A DNA stretch of 64,000 bases from Coleofasciculus sp. FACHB-1120 (GCF_014698845.1 NZ_JACJTV010000027.1:1-64000); one strand, 5' to 3'. Shown: positions 54,712 through 63,854, numbered from the stretch's first letter. Notes: generated from the sequence alone by a model not told the origin. A program made the numbers and translations.

Positions 54712-56426
54712 CTACGAGGGGACGTGGCTGGAGCCTTTGATTTGCTTGCCTGCTTGCCGCAACTGACAAGTCAGTTGCAGGTTCAACAATACCAGTATTA
54801 GTCCCAGACTTGGAATTAGCAGAAAAATTTTCTCCGAGCCTAGTAAGAGGGCCAAAGGAGAGACAATAGACAGCGACAGCACCGCCAAGGGATCGAAATG
54901 GTGAATTCTCAGTACCGCAAAAATAGTTGGTGGCAATACAATTAGTGCCCCTAGCGTTCCCGCGGCTCAGAGCGTCGCTGAGTTCGCATGAATAATCGCA
55001 GTTGGGCTATGCTTGCGTAAATTAGGATTAAGCTAGCTATTAAAGTAAGACCAAACAACGCCCCAGTTCTGCTCTCATTTACTTTTGCAGCAGCATTTAT
55101 ACCAGTAGCTGATTGTGCAGGGGACAGTAAAATAAATAAAGCCAAGGGGATGATCGCAATCACTACATTCAGCGCGATCGCTACTACCGCTGGACTTTTT
55201 TCACCCCAAATTAAATCCTTTACCAACGAGCTATCAGCGAATCTCTTGCTATTAGAACCCCTCTTGGAGCGAGCGCTTACCCAATCCTGTAGAGTTTGGC
55301 GATGAGGCGTCACAGCAGCAATTAAACAGAGGTATAGCAACAGATTCAACAACGATAGTGCCAAGAGGTTTTCTAACAGCGGCGCAGCGTAAACGCTACG
55401 ATTTTCTATGGAGTTGTAATTGGCACATCCTAGAGTCAAAACTGTAAAGCAAGCAGTTAACAAATAACTCTGCTGCTTACTTAACATAGTGGCCTTGGGA
55501 TTACGAAAACAACGTTGCCAAGCTTGCCAAATAAACCAAGTCAAAATGCTGTAGTTTAACAGCACAAAGCCTACGGCAGTTAAAACACTGTCACCCAATG
55601 GTAAGCTAAACCACTTAAACCCTTCTAACCCTGTGGCAAAAGATTCATTAAAAGAACTAGCAGACAAATGTGGGATGAGGCAAAAGGGGTTAAGCAGCTT
55701 CAGCCAAGTCGTTGAATTATAGTAACTGGTCGTACTTATTCCCTTAGTTAGCATTAGTAAAGCCAGAACCGTACCACTGCCTAACCAACCTTGAAAACCG
55801 CCCAGCCAAGAACTGGCAATGCCATATAACAACGCAGCACTATAAAAGAAAATACAGCTACCAACGAGAACCCCATAGAAACTCAATAGTTGTCCCAAAG
55901 AAATTTTGGCGGCGAGTCCAGCCCACAAATGGAAAGGAACTGCAACGACAGCTACCAGATAAATCAAAATCAGAACCCCCAGCAGTTTTCCCGTCAAAAT
56001 ACCCGCAGTAGAGTGAGGGCTGAGCCGAGTAAAATTTAGGGTGCCGCGACGTTTTTCAGTAGCCAAATCGCTAATTAGCAAATAGGTTCCTGCTAGTAAC
56101 AGGATTAAGATGCCAATAATGCTCAGGGATATAAATCGGTCTAGTGACCATAATTGCGAGTTGATAACCAAATTGCCTAATCCATCCAACAGACATAGCG
56201 GTTCTTTACTATTAGGAAGGGGCTTGCCTGTGCAATATTTATTGTAAATATCCGCGATTCGGTTAATAGGATTCGGCAGCTGGGTTTGAAAATACATGAA
56301 TATTCCAAATTGACCCAGCACAGAGATAACACTTGCCAACAGAATGTTGCGAGGTTTAAGACGTCCTTTGAGTTCCCGCAACAGTTGGGGATTCCAGTTA
56401 CCCAGTGGTTTTATCAAATTGTGCAT
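54712..56426 (-). pseudogene. ABC-transporter permease, frameshifted near the C-terminus
   Basis: The main frame (56426 to 54951) gives 491 residues with about ten membrane helices, including LLILLLAGTYLLISDLATEKR RGTLNFTRLSP, the ABC-2-type permease block in which the EKRRGTL loop contacts the ATPase. It ends LFMRTQRRSEPRER. A second frame from about 54971 to 54712 reads GTLGALIVLPPTIFAVLRIH HFDP and a further helix, ending NLQLTCQLRQAGKQIKG, which is the expected continuation. A shift or stop near 54955-54975 separates them. No ATPase gene is adjacent. Confidence 0.65.
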
Positions 56427-56822
56427 TATGGGAAAAATCTCCTCTTGAAAGGATGTTTATAAATACCCACTGCGATTGGAAGGATAAGAGTATCCTGTAA
56501 GTTATGGATATACAGACGAAAGACGAAATCTGCCTTCGCAGGTTTCCAAACTTGGGTTTTTGGTGAGTCGGCGTTAGCGTAGCGTGCCGTAGGCTAGAGA
56601 GACTTAACTTGTGCAATATTTTCCCCTGTCAGAGTATTTAAATCGAATGTCACTGACTTAAAGGAAAATTAGTCATTCTTTGGGAAAGTAAACAGTAGCG
56701 GCAATTCATGCGCCCCTACAAATAACCTATATTCCACTCGATAGAGAACTGCTATATTCGCTGCAATCTTAAAATATCCGCATCGGCATTTACAATTTGC
56801 AAAGCCTTTTTGTAGATAGGCG
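56427..56822. other. 396-base gap between the permease and archease genes
   Basis: No gene is supported. GCGTTAGCGTAGCGTGCCGT at 56571-56590 is a cyanobacterial short repeat similar to one at 51842-51861. Confidence 0.4.
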
Positions 56823-57269
56823 CTAAATATCAAGGATTACCATTGCTGTCCAACCGTCATCGTTTTTTTCTAATTGGAACTGGTGTAAAGTAACCGCTTT
56901 GACATCTACCCGTTGTTGATGGCGATCCCTATCTAGCTTTTCTCCCGTTGTAACCGCGCTTAGCTGATGCACTCCATCTTTCTCCTCAATCTCAACCTGT
57001 TGTGCTCTCAGCAGTAGTAACTCGCTGTCTTTGTAGTAGATGAATTCTTGCAGGAAATTAAACAGCAGCATATCCAGCTCATCGTTTTCTAAGCTGAAGG
57101 TGCGTGTCTCGGTTAGCGCGATCGCATCCAGATTATCAATCATTACGTTAAGGGTTGCATCACCCGCCGCGATGAAAAGCTCCTCTAAATCCTTTCCCCA
57201 GGCGTGAAAAGCAATATCAGCAGTGGCAACATCTTCAAGAAACTCATAAGGCATAGGATTATTGCTCAC
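56823..57269 (-). CDS. Archease (RtcB cofactor)
   Basis: 148 residues. YEFLEDVATADIAFHAWGKD LEELF is the archease N-terminus; Asp residues there bind metal (AxADIAFHAxG). YKDSELLLL and the C-terminal DGWTAMVILDI complete the fold. Archease speeds guanylation of RtcB RNA ligase and lets it turn over. The start overlaps the stop of the GTPase gene by 11 bases, so the two are translated together. rtcB lies 1.75 kb upstream on the same strand with one divergent gene between. A broken partial copy sits at 54575-54690. Confidence 0.87.
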   Translation of the reverse strand: MSNNPMPYEFLEDVATADIAFHAWGKDLEELFIAAGDATLNVMIDNLDAIALTETRTFSLENDELDMLLFNFLQEFIYYKDSELLLLRAQQVEIEEKDGVHQLSAVTTGEKLDRDRHQQRVDVKAVTLHQFQLEKNDDGWTAMVILDI

Positions 57270-58143
57270 ACGACTTTAACTGACTAATAATTTCTTCCTT
57301 GCGATCGCTTACCTGTTTACCGATAAAAACTAGCTCCGTCCCCTCTTGTTCAAATGGCTCCAGATCCCAACGTCCAGCCACGAAATTAAAAAGATAGTTT
57401 CCTTCAGGAAATCGTACAAAACCTTTCGCCCGGTAAACATCTGTCCCAATTGAGTCGGCAAATTCTTCAAAACATTGCCGATCAAAAGTGGCAGGACTTG
57501 TCGCGCTAAAGGACTCAAATTCAAGTTGGTGAACGTGATGAGGTTGCGGTTGAACTCGCTCTCGACCAATCCCAAATAGCAAATCTGGGTCTACTTGGCA
57601 TCGCTTAGTATGCAAAATTGAGGCGACTTCGTTGAAGGAGCGCAATTTATCCTCTATTGTTTTTAACTCGCTATCGGAAACCAAATCAACTTTGTTTAGA
57701 AGCAGGGTGTCTGCTGCTTCAATTTGTATCCTACTGGTATGTCCTACCGACGGATATTTCACCATTGCATCTGCATCGATAACCGTGACAACCCCATCCA
57801 GTCGCACCTTGGTTAAGCTTTCTTGAATATCGAACACTAGCGCATCTGGTTCTGCAACTCCAGTTGTCTCCACCACAATATTATCCGGGTCAACACTATC
57901 AATGATTTCATTAACAGCAGCTTCAAATTCCCCTAGCAGCGAACAGCAGACGCAACCACCACCGAGATCCGCCATTTGGACATTTTTGCCTTGAATGATT
58001 TTAGTATCGATACCAATTTCGCCAAATTCATTCATCAAAATGGCAATTTTTTTAGGAAAAGAGTCGAGAATGTGACGAAGCAGAGTTGTTTTTCCGCTTC
58101 CGAGTGGCCCCGTAATCACTGTAAGTGGCGTGCGTACCTGCAT
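57259..58143 (-). CDS. COG0523 (CobW/YjiA-type) metal-chaperone GTPase
   Basis: 294 residues. Walker A GPLGSGKTTLLRHIL near the N-terminus, the metal-binding CxCC motif in GGGCVCCSLLGE (about residues 61-64), VETTGVAEP (Walker B region) and LLNKVDLVSD (NKxD) identify G3E GTPases of the COG0523 group. These load metals into target proteins. The C-terminal CobW-C domain is short (RAKGFVRFPEGNYLFNFVAG RWDLEPF). The gene overlaps archease by 11 bases, an unusual coupling that suggests it supplies the metal of archease or RtcB; that is inference. Confidence 0.9.
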   Translation of the reverse strand: MQVRTPLTVITGPLGSGKTTLLRHILDSFPKKIAILMNEFGEIGIDTKIIQGKNVQMADLGGGCVCCSLLGEFEAAVNEIIDSVDPDNIVVETTGVAEPDALVFDIQESLTKVRLDGVVTVIDADAMVKYPSVGHTSRIQIEAADTLLLNKVDLVSDSELKTIEDKLRSFNEVASILHTKRCQVDPDLLFGIGRERVQPQPHHVHQLEFESFSATSPATFDRQCFEEFADSIGTDVYRAKGFVRFPEGNYLFNFVAGRWDLEPFEQEGTELVFIGKQVSDRKEEIISQLKSCEQ

Positions 58144-58173
58144 AAACTATCCCTTTGATGGAACTGCACTGCG

Positions 58174-58986
58174 ATGATTGAAGAAATACCAGCGAGAATA
58201 CATTTACTTCCAGCGAAAGGCTCTCCCTACGTCGCTGTAATCAGACGAAAGCCGTCAAAAGTTTTCCACATCATTCGTTGGAACACAGAAGACGATTCCC
58301 TAGAGTATGGGTCTTGGTTTAACGGTAAGTTATATCCACAAAGATGTGATATCTCTTTTGATGGAAAATGGATGGTTTATTTGGCGATGGGGGGGCGTAA
58401 TGGCAACACCTGGAGCGGGGTTTGTCTGTTGCCTCGGTTAAAAACCCACTTGGAGGCAGACAATATGGGAACGTGGTTTGGAGGAGGCTATTGGAAAGAT
58501 GAGAAAGAACTGTTATTGAATGGTTTGGGACAGCCAAAAGGCAGCATCCCTTTTAAATTAGGACAGTTGAATTCCCAGTTTGGAGGAGAAGATTTAGGCG
58601 TACTATATCCCCGGTTAGAGCGGGATGGATGGACTAGAGCTGGAGACAATTACGGCAATAATGTGAAAGTTGAGAATTCCAAAACGTATACGGTCAAGTG
58701 CGAAAATGACGACGGCTGGTATTGGCAGCCGAGTCGAGAGCATCCGACATTAAGAATGTATTACACAGGTTTTTTGCAACGTGGCTATACTTTCGAGTTT
58801 AGGTTAGATGAATATCCCGATCTTCTTGATTCTATTGACTGGGCTACTTGGGATTTTCTGGGTAATTTAGTGTTTGCCAAACAAGGAACCCTCTACAAAT
58901 ACAAGCTTAGTGACTTCAAAAAAGGTAAGCCTAGCTTTTGTAAAGATTTGGAGTTTTTAGAGCAACCTAAAAAGCCAGAAATTTAG
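58174..58986 (+). CDS. Uncharacterised protein, possible beta-propeller
   Basis: 270 residues, soluble, rich in Trp, Gly and Asp: CDISFDGKWMVYLAMGGRNG, TWFGGGYWKDEKELLLNGLG and TWDFLGNLVFAKQGTLYKYK. The strand-turn pattern DISFDGKWMVY...VFAKQGTLYKY resembles blades of WD40-like or TolB-like propellers. No catalytic motif is seen. It starts 30 bases from the divergent GTPase gene, so the two share a promoter region. Function unknown. Confidence 0.65.
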   Translation: MIEEIPARIHLLPAKGSPYVAVIRRKPSKVFHIIRWNTEDDSLEYGSWFNGKLYPQRCDISFDGKWMVYLAMGGRNGNTWSGVCLLPRLKTHLEADNMGTWFGGGYWKDEKELLLNGLGQPKGSIPFKLGQLNSQFGGEDLGVLYPRLERDGWTRAGDNYGNNVKVENSKTYTVKCENDDGWYWQPSREHPTLRMYYTGFLQRGYTFEFRLDEYPDLLDSIDWATWDFLGNLVFAKQGTLYKYKLSDFKKGKPSFCKDLEFLEQPKKPEI

Positions 58987-59021
58987 TAGAAGATGGCGAT
59001 CGCGCAAATGTTAAATTTGCT

Positions 59022-60482
59022 TTATCCTTTGATATTTCCAATCGGTGTTAACCGCACCACCTTTTTACTAATCCCGGCTAACTCAGCCGCTTCAATCACA
59101 TCATCGATGTCTTTGTAAGCTGCACCCGCTTCTTCTGCTAGTCCAGACATTGAGGTACTGCGGACGTAAATGCCCTTCTTCTGCATATCCTTCAGGAGTG
59201 TTTCTCCCTTCCAAGCTTTTCGCGCCTTGGTACGACTCATGGTGCGTCCGCTTCCGTGTGCGGTGCTGAAGAAGGTTTGGTCGCCAGTGGGGACTCCGAC
59301 TAATAAATAAGATCCGGTTTCCATACTGCCGCCAATGATAACCGGCTGACCAATATTCTTGTAGCGTTCCGGAACATCTGCCATTCCCGGTGCGAAAGCG
59401 CGAGTTGCACCTTTTCGATGGACGAGAAGCGATCGCTTTTTCCCATCCACAACATGACTCTCTAGCTTGGCGGTATTGTGTGCCACATCATAAACCATGT
59501 GCATCCCCAAGTCTTCCGCCGAACGTTCAAAGATTTCCGAAAATACTTCGCGGATGCGATGCAGAATCACTTGACGATTGGCATAAGACATATTGATGCC
59601 GCATTTCATCGCCGAAAAATAGGCTTGTCCTTCCGGAGAATCAAAGGGCGCACAAGCTAATTCTCGGTCAAGTATTTTAATTCCATACTTGCTATCCATT
59701 ACCTTCAAAAATTTTTGCAGATAGTCGGTTGCCACTTGATGACCAAATCCGCGACTTCCACAGTGGAACATCACCACCACCTGATCTGGCATGGTAATTC
59801 CCATCGTCTTGGCTAACTCTGGGTCGAAAATATGTTGCTTTCGAGCGACTTGAATTTCTAAATAATGATTGCCAGAGCCTAGAGTTCCAATTTGATTAAA
59901 ACCCCGGTCAATTGCCTTATCACTAATCTTTGCAGAATCAGCACCTTTAATGCAGCCGTTTTCTTCAATGAGTTCTAAATCTTCTTCCCAACCATAGCCA
60001 TTATTGACGCACCACTGAGCGCCTTGTTCGACTACTTTGCGAAAGTCATTCCGCGACAATTTCACAAAACCGCTGCTTCCTACTCCAGCCGGAACCCTTT
60101 CGTAGAGCCTATCTACCAGCTTTTTGATATAGGGTTTGACTTCATGGTAGGTCAGGTTTGTAACCATCAAGCGCATTCCGCAATTAATATCAAAACCGAT
60201 ACCGCCGGGGGAAATCACGCCCCCCTTTTCTACATCCATCGCCGCCACGCCACCAATCGGAAAACCATAGCCAAAGTGTCCGTCGGGCATACACATAGCA
60301 TATTTGGTGATTCCTGGAAGCGTCGCTACATTCGTAACTTGGTCGTAAACCGCTTCATCTAATTCGGCAATTATCTTCTCTGTCCCATAAATTCGGGCGG
60401 GAACGCGCATCCCTTCCTTGTAGGAAACCGGAATTTCCCATACTGTGTTAGAAATTTGTTCTAAAAATTCCTTAATAGGCAT
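59022..60482 (-). CDS. rtcB: RtcB RNA 3'-phosphate (tRNA-splicing) ligase
   Basis: 486 residues from ATG 60482; a TTG at 60524 adds 14 residues that look out of family, and GGGAG lies 10 bases before the ATG. Motifs: CMPDGHFGYGFPIGGVAA, the metal Cys in GFDINCGMRL (about 103), GSGNHYLE, FHCGSRGFGHQV, AHNTAKLE, and the guanylated His of STAHGSGRTMSR near residue 405. It joins 2',3'-cyclic-phosphate or 3'-phosphate ends to 5'-OH ends using GTP and Mn. Archease and a metal-chaperone GTPase lie on the same strand downstream. It may be cotranscribed with the cyclase gene 47 bases upstream. Confidence 0.95.
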   Translation of the reverse strand: MPIKEFLEQISNTVWEIPVSYKEGMRVPARIYGTEKIIAELDEAVYDQVTNVATLPGITKYAMCMPDGHFGYGFPIGGVAAMDVEKGGVISPGGIGFDINCGMRLMVTNLTYHEVKPYIKKLVDRLYERVPAGVGSSGFVKLSRNDFRKVVEQGAQWCVNNGYGWEEDLELIEENGCIKGADSAKISDKAIDRGFNQIGTLGSGNHYLEIQVARKQHIFDPELAKTMGITMPDQVVVMFHCGSRGFGHQVATDYLQKFLKVMDSKYGIKILDRELACAPFDSPEGQAYFSAMKCGINMSYANRQVILHRIREVFSEIFERSAEDLGMHMVYDVAHNTAKLESHVVDGKKRSLLVHRKGATRAFAPGMADVPERYKNIGQPVIIGGSMETGSYLLVGVPTGDQTFFSTAHGSGRTMSRTKARKAWKGETLLKDMQKKGIYVRSTSMSGLAEEAGAAYKDIDDVIEAAELAGISKKVVRLTPIGNIKG

Positions 60483-60529
60483 CTCGGTTTTACTCCCAAA
60501 AGGTGAAGTGGAAAATAGAGGCAACCATC

Positions 60530-61339
60530 TTAAACCGTATCGTTAGGCTCTACCTGAGCAAGAGCCTTTGGAAGTTCTGGTCGCCCATGATTGAGAATAG
60601 GGAAAGAGATAAGTGGTAGAAGCGATCGCATATTCCCTACCAATAGAAACAGTAAAAGTCCTTGCACCACTAGCAGGTTCGTGATTAAGAAGAACGTCGC
60701 TTCCTCAATCGGCAACCCAAACGGCTTAAATCCAGTGCTATAGGTCTCAGAAATGCTCCAAATGCCCTGTCCAATAGCAATGCGGTCGGCTATCCACAAG
60801 TAAACTGTCGGGATTAGAGTGCCAATCAGCCAAGCATCTTTTCTCGCCCAGAGTTGCTTTGCTCCAACTCCCCACTGTAGCGCCAGTATGGGGCATGCCC
60901 AAGCTAAAATTAGCCCCATGTACACAGTCTTCTCCGACTGCAACATGAAAGCTCCCGCAATGCTGAGAACGAGCCAGAAAACGATGCCAGATGCTCGCAG
61001 CCAAGGAGAATCCTCCTCCTGTGCTGGCTCAGTTGTGAGAGGAAATAGCCAGTACAGCCACAGACCCGTTAGGAGTGGCTGAAGGATGAAGAATAAATAT
61101 TCTTCAACGGGTACGTAGCCAATCGTACCCACCACGCGATCCGCGCCGTAGTTCCACACCTCGCGCCAAACCAGGTAATTGTCCCACGGTGTTGTATAAA
61201 TCAGTGCAATTAGCGCAATCAGGGGTAGCCCTAGCCACGCTCTGAGTCCTCCAATACCCGCTAGAGGTTGGCGTTGAACCCATGCTAGAAAGAGGATTGG
61301 TGGCAGGATAAAGACAAGGTGAAACGCGAAGTAGCTCAT
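60530..61339 (-). CDS. CrtYcd-type lycopene cyclase (fused halves)
   Basis: 269 residues and about eight membrane helices. Two repeats each hold a P-x-E-E motif: GYVPVEEYLFFILQPLL (about 75-91) and FGLPIEEATFFLITNLL (about 205-222). This is the heterodimeric CrtYc/CrtYd cyclase type, here fused in one chain as in archaea and some bacteria. It would cyclise lycopene ends to beta-ionone rings. Most cyanobacteria are known for CruA/CruP or CrtL cyclases, so this type is notable. Carotene cyclisation remains to be shown; related proteins with this fold may act otherwise. It lies between a small membrane protein and rtcB on the same strand. Confidence 0.83.
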   Translation of the reverse strand: MSYFAFHLVFILPPILFLAWVQRQPLAGIGGLRAWLGLPLIALIALIYTTPWDNYLVWREVWNYGADRVVGTIGYVPVEEYLFFILQPLLTGLWLYWLFPLTTEPAQEEDSPWLRASGIVFWLVLSIAGAFMLQSEKTVYMGLILAWACPILALQWGVGAKQLWARKDAWLIGTLIPTVYLWIADRIAIGQGIWSISETYSTGFKPFGLPIEEATFFLITNLLVVQGLLLFLLVGNMRSLLPLISFPILNHGRPELPKALAQVEPNDTV

Positions 61340-61354
61340 CTTGCTAGCAATACT

Positions 61355-61549
61355 CTAAACATTAATGATGCCGAAGTAAAAGCCAAAAAACAGCAACAGA
61401 ATCGTCAAAGTTGCTAAAGTCAGGCTGATGCGAAATCCCTTCGGAGGCAAGTCTTCAGAGGTAATTACACTATCTCGTTGTACCTGAGTAATTGGATCTG
61501 AGTTCTTGTCTGCCGGTTTTTGGGATGGATTGGTTTCTGTTGGTTCCAT
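61355..61549 (-). CDS. 64-residue single-helix membrane protein
   Basis: A polar N-terminal half (MEPTETNPSQKPADKNSDPI) and a C-terminal membrane helix (LTLATLTILLLFFGFYFGII). It is preceded by a PPKGFRIS segment like that of many small cyanobacterial thylakoid proteins. It lies 15 bases before the cyclase gene on the same strand and probably shares its transcript. No family recognised. Confidence 0.6.
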   Translation of the reverse strand: MEPTETNPSQKPADKNSDPITQVQRDSVITSEDLPPKGFRISLTLATLTILLLFFGFYFGIINV

Positions 61550-61945
61550 AGACTTTTTTTCCGTTTTGCATGACTTGCCTGCTGTCCATGTTGAAGAAAC
61601 CGCTCTCAGCTTACCTCGTTCTTAAGAACTACCTTCGTTCGGGCTATAGTTCTGCCAGAGGTGTTAGCCCTCATAAAATTGACTTGTAATTCGGAACACA
61701 CGCAACCCTAGCCATTTTTCTAGGGTGAGTTCTCCCCATTTCTCCGATGCCGCCCGTCTCTTCAAAACGGCACGATATCAACAGAAGGAAGTGGCAATCC
61801 GGTTTAGATCCGAGCAGACCTCAACCTCCCAACCCGCTTCTCTACCCTCGCTAGGAGGGTTAGGGAAAGGTGGAGAGGGTGTTGAGGGAGTTTACCGAAC
61901 GGATTGGCAGCTGTCCCGTAAAAGCGATCGCATTGGAGAAATGGA
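61550..61945. other. 396-base divergent upstream region
   Basis: No gene supported. CCCTAG-CCATTTTT-CTAGGG (61706-61725) is a small hairpin. A second fold is possible around CCCTCGCTAGGAGGGTTAGG at 61847-61866. The start of the next gene has GGAG at 61935-61938. Confidence 0.4.
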
Positions 61946-62947
61946 ATGTCTTTATCTTCATCGGAATCTTCATCGGAATCTTCATCGGAGATATCCAGCA
62001 CCTTGCTGGCTCTGTCCAACAATTTAGCCGATACTGTTGAGCGAGTCGGTGCCTCAGTTGTTGCAGTCAATGGGCGAACTTCCTACGGGAGAAGAGGATG
62101 GCTAAGGCGGAATTCCTCCTCCAGTGGTATCCATTGGCGACCCGGTATCATCGTCACCTCTGACGAAACCATCAAGCGCGAAGAGGAAATCACCGTCACC
62201 TTACCGGATGGTCGGACAGTCCCCGTTACCATCCTGGGGCGTGACGCTAGCACCGATGTCGCTGTCCTGAAGCTAGAAAACATCAAGCTAGAAAACATCG
62301 AATTCCCGGTGGCGGAAATTGGCGATGCGGCAACCCTAAAGGTCGGTCATCTGGCACTTGCACTCGGACGCGGGACTGAGAACGGCGTGAGTGCCTCTAT
62401 GGGTGTGGTGAGCGCGATTGGGGATGCTTGGCGTAGTATGAGCGGTGGTTCGATCGATCGATTTGTGCGTCTCGATTTAACCCTCTACTCCGGATTCTCC
62501 GGCGGGCCGATGGTCGATGCAGCCGGTAAAGTTGCAGGCATGAACACCTCCGGGCCTCGCAATATGGCTTTAACCATTCCCGCGTCTACGGTGAACCGGG
62601 TGGTCAATCAATTGCTTTCAAAAGGACGCATTGCACGAGGCTACCTGGGTTTGGGAATGCAGCCGGTTCGCTTGCCGGATACGCTGAAGAATGCGCTTTC
62701 TCTGGCTTCTAATGGTGGGGTGATTGTTGTCAATGTTGAGCCGGATGGCCCGGCGGATAAGGCTGGGGTACTGATTGGCGATGTGCTAGTCGCAATCGAT
62801 GGCAACCCGGTCAGCGACACGGAGAACGTACAGGCGATGTTGGGGACGGAAAGCGTCGGAAAAAGCCTGAAAGTGCAGATGATTCGGGGGGGTGCGCCCC
62901 TGGAAGTCATACTCATCGTTGGCGAACGACCGGCGAGGGAAGATTAA
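61946..62947 (+). CDS. HtrA/DegP-like protein with lost catalytic His (PDZ protein)
   Basis: 333 residues: a trypsin-like S1C domain and one PDZ domain (about 225-325; RGYLGLGMQPV, VEPDGPADKAGVLIGDVLVA IDG). The serine motif YSGFSGGPM (Ser185) and Asp104 (STDVAVLKL) are kept. The usual TNxHV block is replaced by TSDET (71-75), so the catalytic His is missing. This should be a pseudoprotease or scaffold. No signal peptide. The N-terminus has a repeated SSSES run from a 12-bp DNA repeat, and KLENIKLENI from a 15-bp repeat. One base separates it from the next, intact HtrA. Confidence 0.85.
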   Translation: MSLSSSESSSESSSEISSTLLALSNNLADTVERVGASVVAVNGRTSYGRRGWLRRNSSSSGIHWRPGIIVTSDETIKREEEITVTLPDGRTVPVTILGRDASTDVAVLKLENIKLENIEFPVAEIGDAATLKVGHLALALGRGTENGVSASMGVVSAIGDAWRSMSGGSIDRFVRLDLTLYSGFSGGPMVDAAGKVAGMNTSGPRNMALTIPASTVNRVVNQLLSKGRIARGYLGLGMQPVRLPDTLKNALSLASNGGVIVVNVEPDGPADKAGVLIGDVLVAIDGNPVSDTENVQAMLGTESVGKSLKVQMIRGGAPLEVILIVGERPARED

Positions 62948-62948
62948 G

Positions 62949-63854
62949 ATGGCAACCGCAACCCTAGAAAATACAGGTGCAAGTGCAGAGATTGCCCTAG
63001 AGTTGTCGCAAATCGCCGAACAACTGCGTCGTTCTACCTTACAAGTCCGCAGCAGCCGTGGGAGTGGCGGATCGGGTGTAATCTGGAATTCTCAAGGTTT
63101 GATTATTACCAACGCTCATGTCGCTCCCTCTGACCGGGCGATTGTCGAACTTTGGGATGGACGAGTCATGGAGGCTATCCGCACAGACATCGACTCCCGG
63201 CAGGATTTAGCGGCACTCCAGGTTGAGGCAACTGACCTTCCAGCCGTCACGGTTGGCGACTCCGAGACGCTCCGAGTCGGCGAACTGGTGCTGGCAGTGG
63301 GAAATCCGCTGGGTCTAGTCGGCGCACTCACCAAGGGAATTATTCACGCGACTAACGCCACCGAAGACTTCAGCACTCAAAGATGGGTGAAGGCTGATAT
63401 TCGGCTAGCACCCGGCAATTCTGGGGGTTTGCTTGCCGATGCACAAGGGCGAGCGATCGCAATTAACACGATGATTGCCGATGGGTTAGCATTGGCAATC
63501 CCCAGCAACAGAGTCGAACGGTTTCTCAAACGCGATCGCTCTCTCTCTCTGGGCGTCACTCTCCGTCCCGTGCTGCTTCGTTTAGAAAATCAGCGCGTTT
63601 TGGGCTTATTGGTGTTGGAAGTTGCTCCGGGGAGTTTAGCTGCCTCGGTGAGTCTTCAAATAGGCGACGTGCTAATAGGCGTGGACGGTGAATATTTTCA
63701 GACCCCTGACGATCTGCCCAGCATTCTCAAGGATGCCGAACCGGGAAAGCCTCTAGCGTTGGAATTTCTGCGTTCTGGAAGACGATGCTACGCGATCGCA
63801 TCTGGTGAGCGAGACAGTGCAGAACCAACCTTTCCAGAGGTGAAGTTAGCGTGA
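62949..63854 (+). CDS. HtrA-like serine protease, intact triad
   Basis: 301 residues from ATG 62949, directly after the stop of the previous gene. Catalytic His57 (TNAHV), Asp86 (DLAAL) and Ser158 (GNSGG) are present, and GNPLGLVGALTKGII marks the S1C subfamily. A C-terminal PDZ-like domain has VAPGSLAASVSLQIGDVLIG VDG. No signal peptide is visible, so the enzyme is probably cytoplasmic. Its end overlaps the response regulator start by 4 bases (GTGA). The set suggests proteolysis tied to signalling. Confidence 0.88.
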   Translation: MATATLENTGASAEIALELSQIAEQLRRSTLQVRSSRGSGGSGVIWNSQGLIITNAHVAPSDRAIVELWDGRVMEAIRTDIDSRQDLAALQVEATDLPAVTVGDSETLRVGELVLAVGNPLGLVGALTKGIIHATNATEDFSTQRWVKADIRLAPGNSGGLLADAQGRAIAINTMIADGLALAIPSNRVERFLKRDRSLSLGVTLRPVLLRLENQRVLGLLVLEVAPGSLAASVSLQIGDVLIGVDGEYFQTPDDLPSILKDAEPGKPLALEFLRSGRRCYAIASGERDSAEPTFPEVKLA

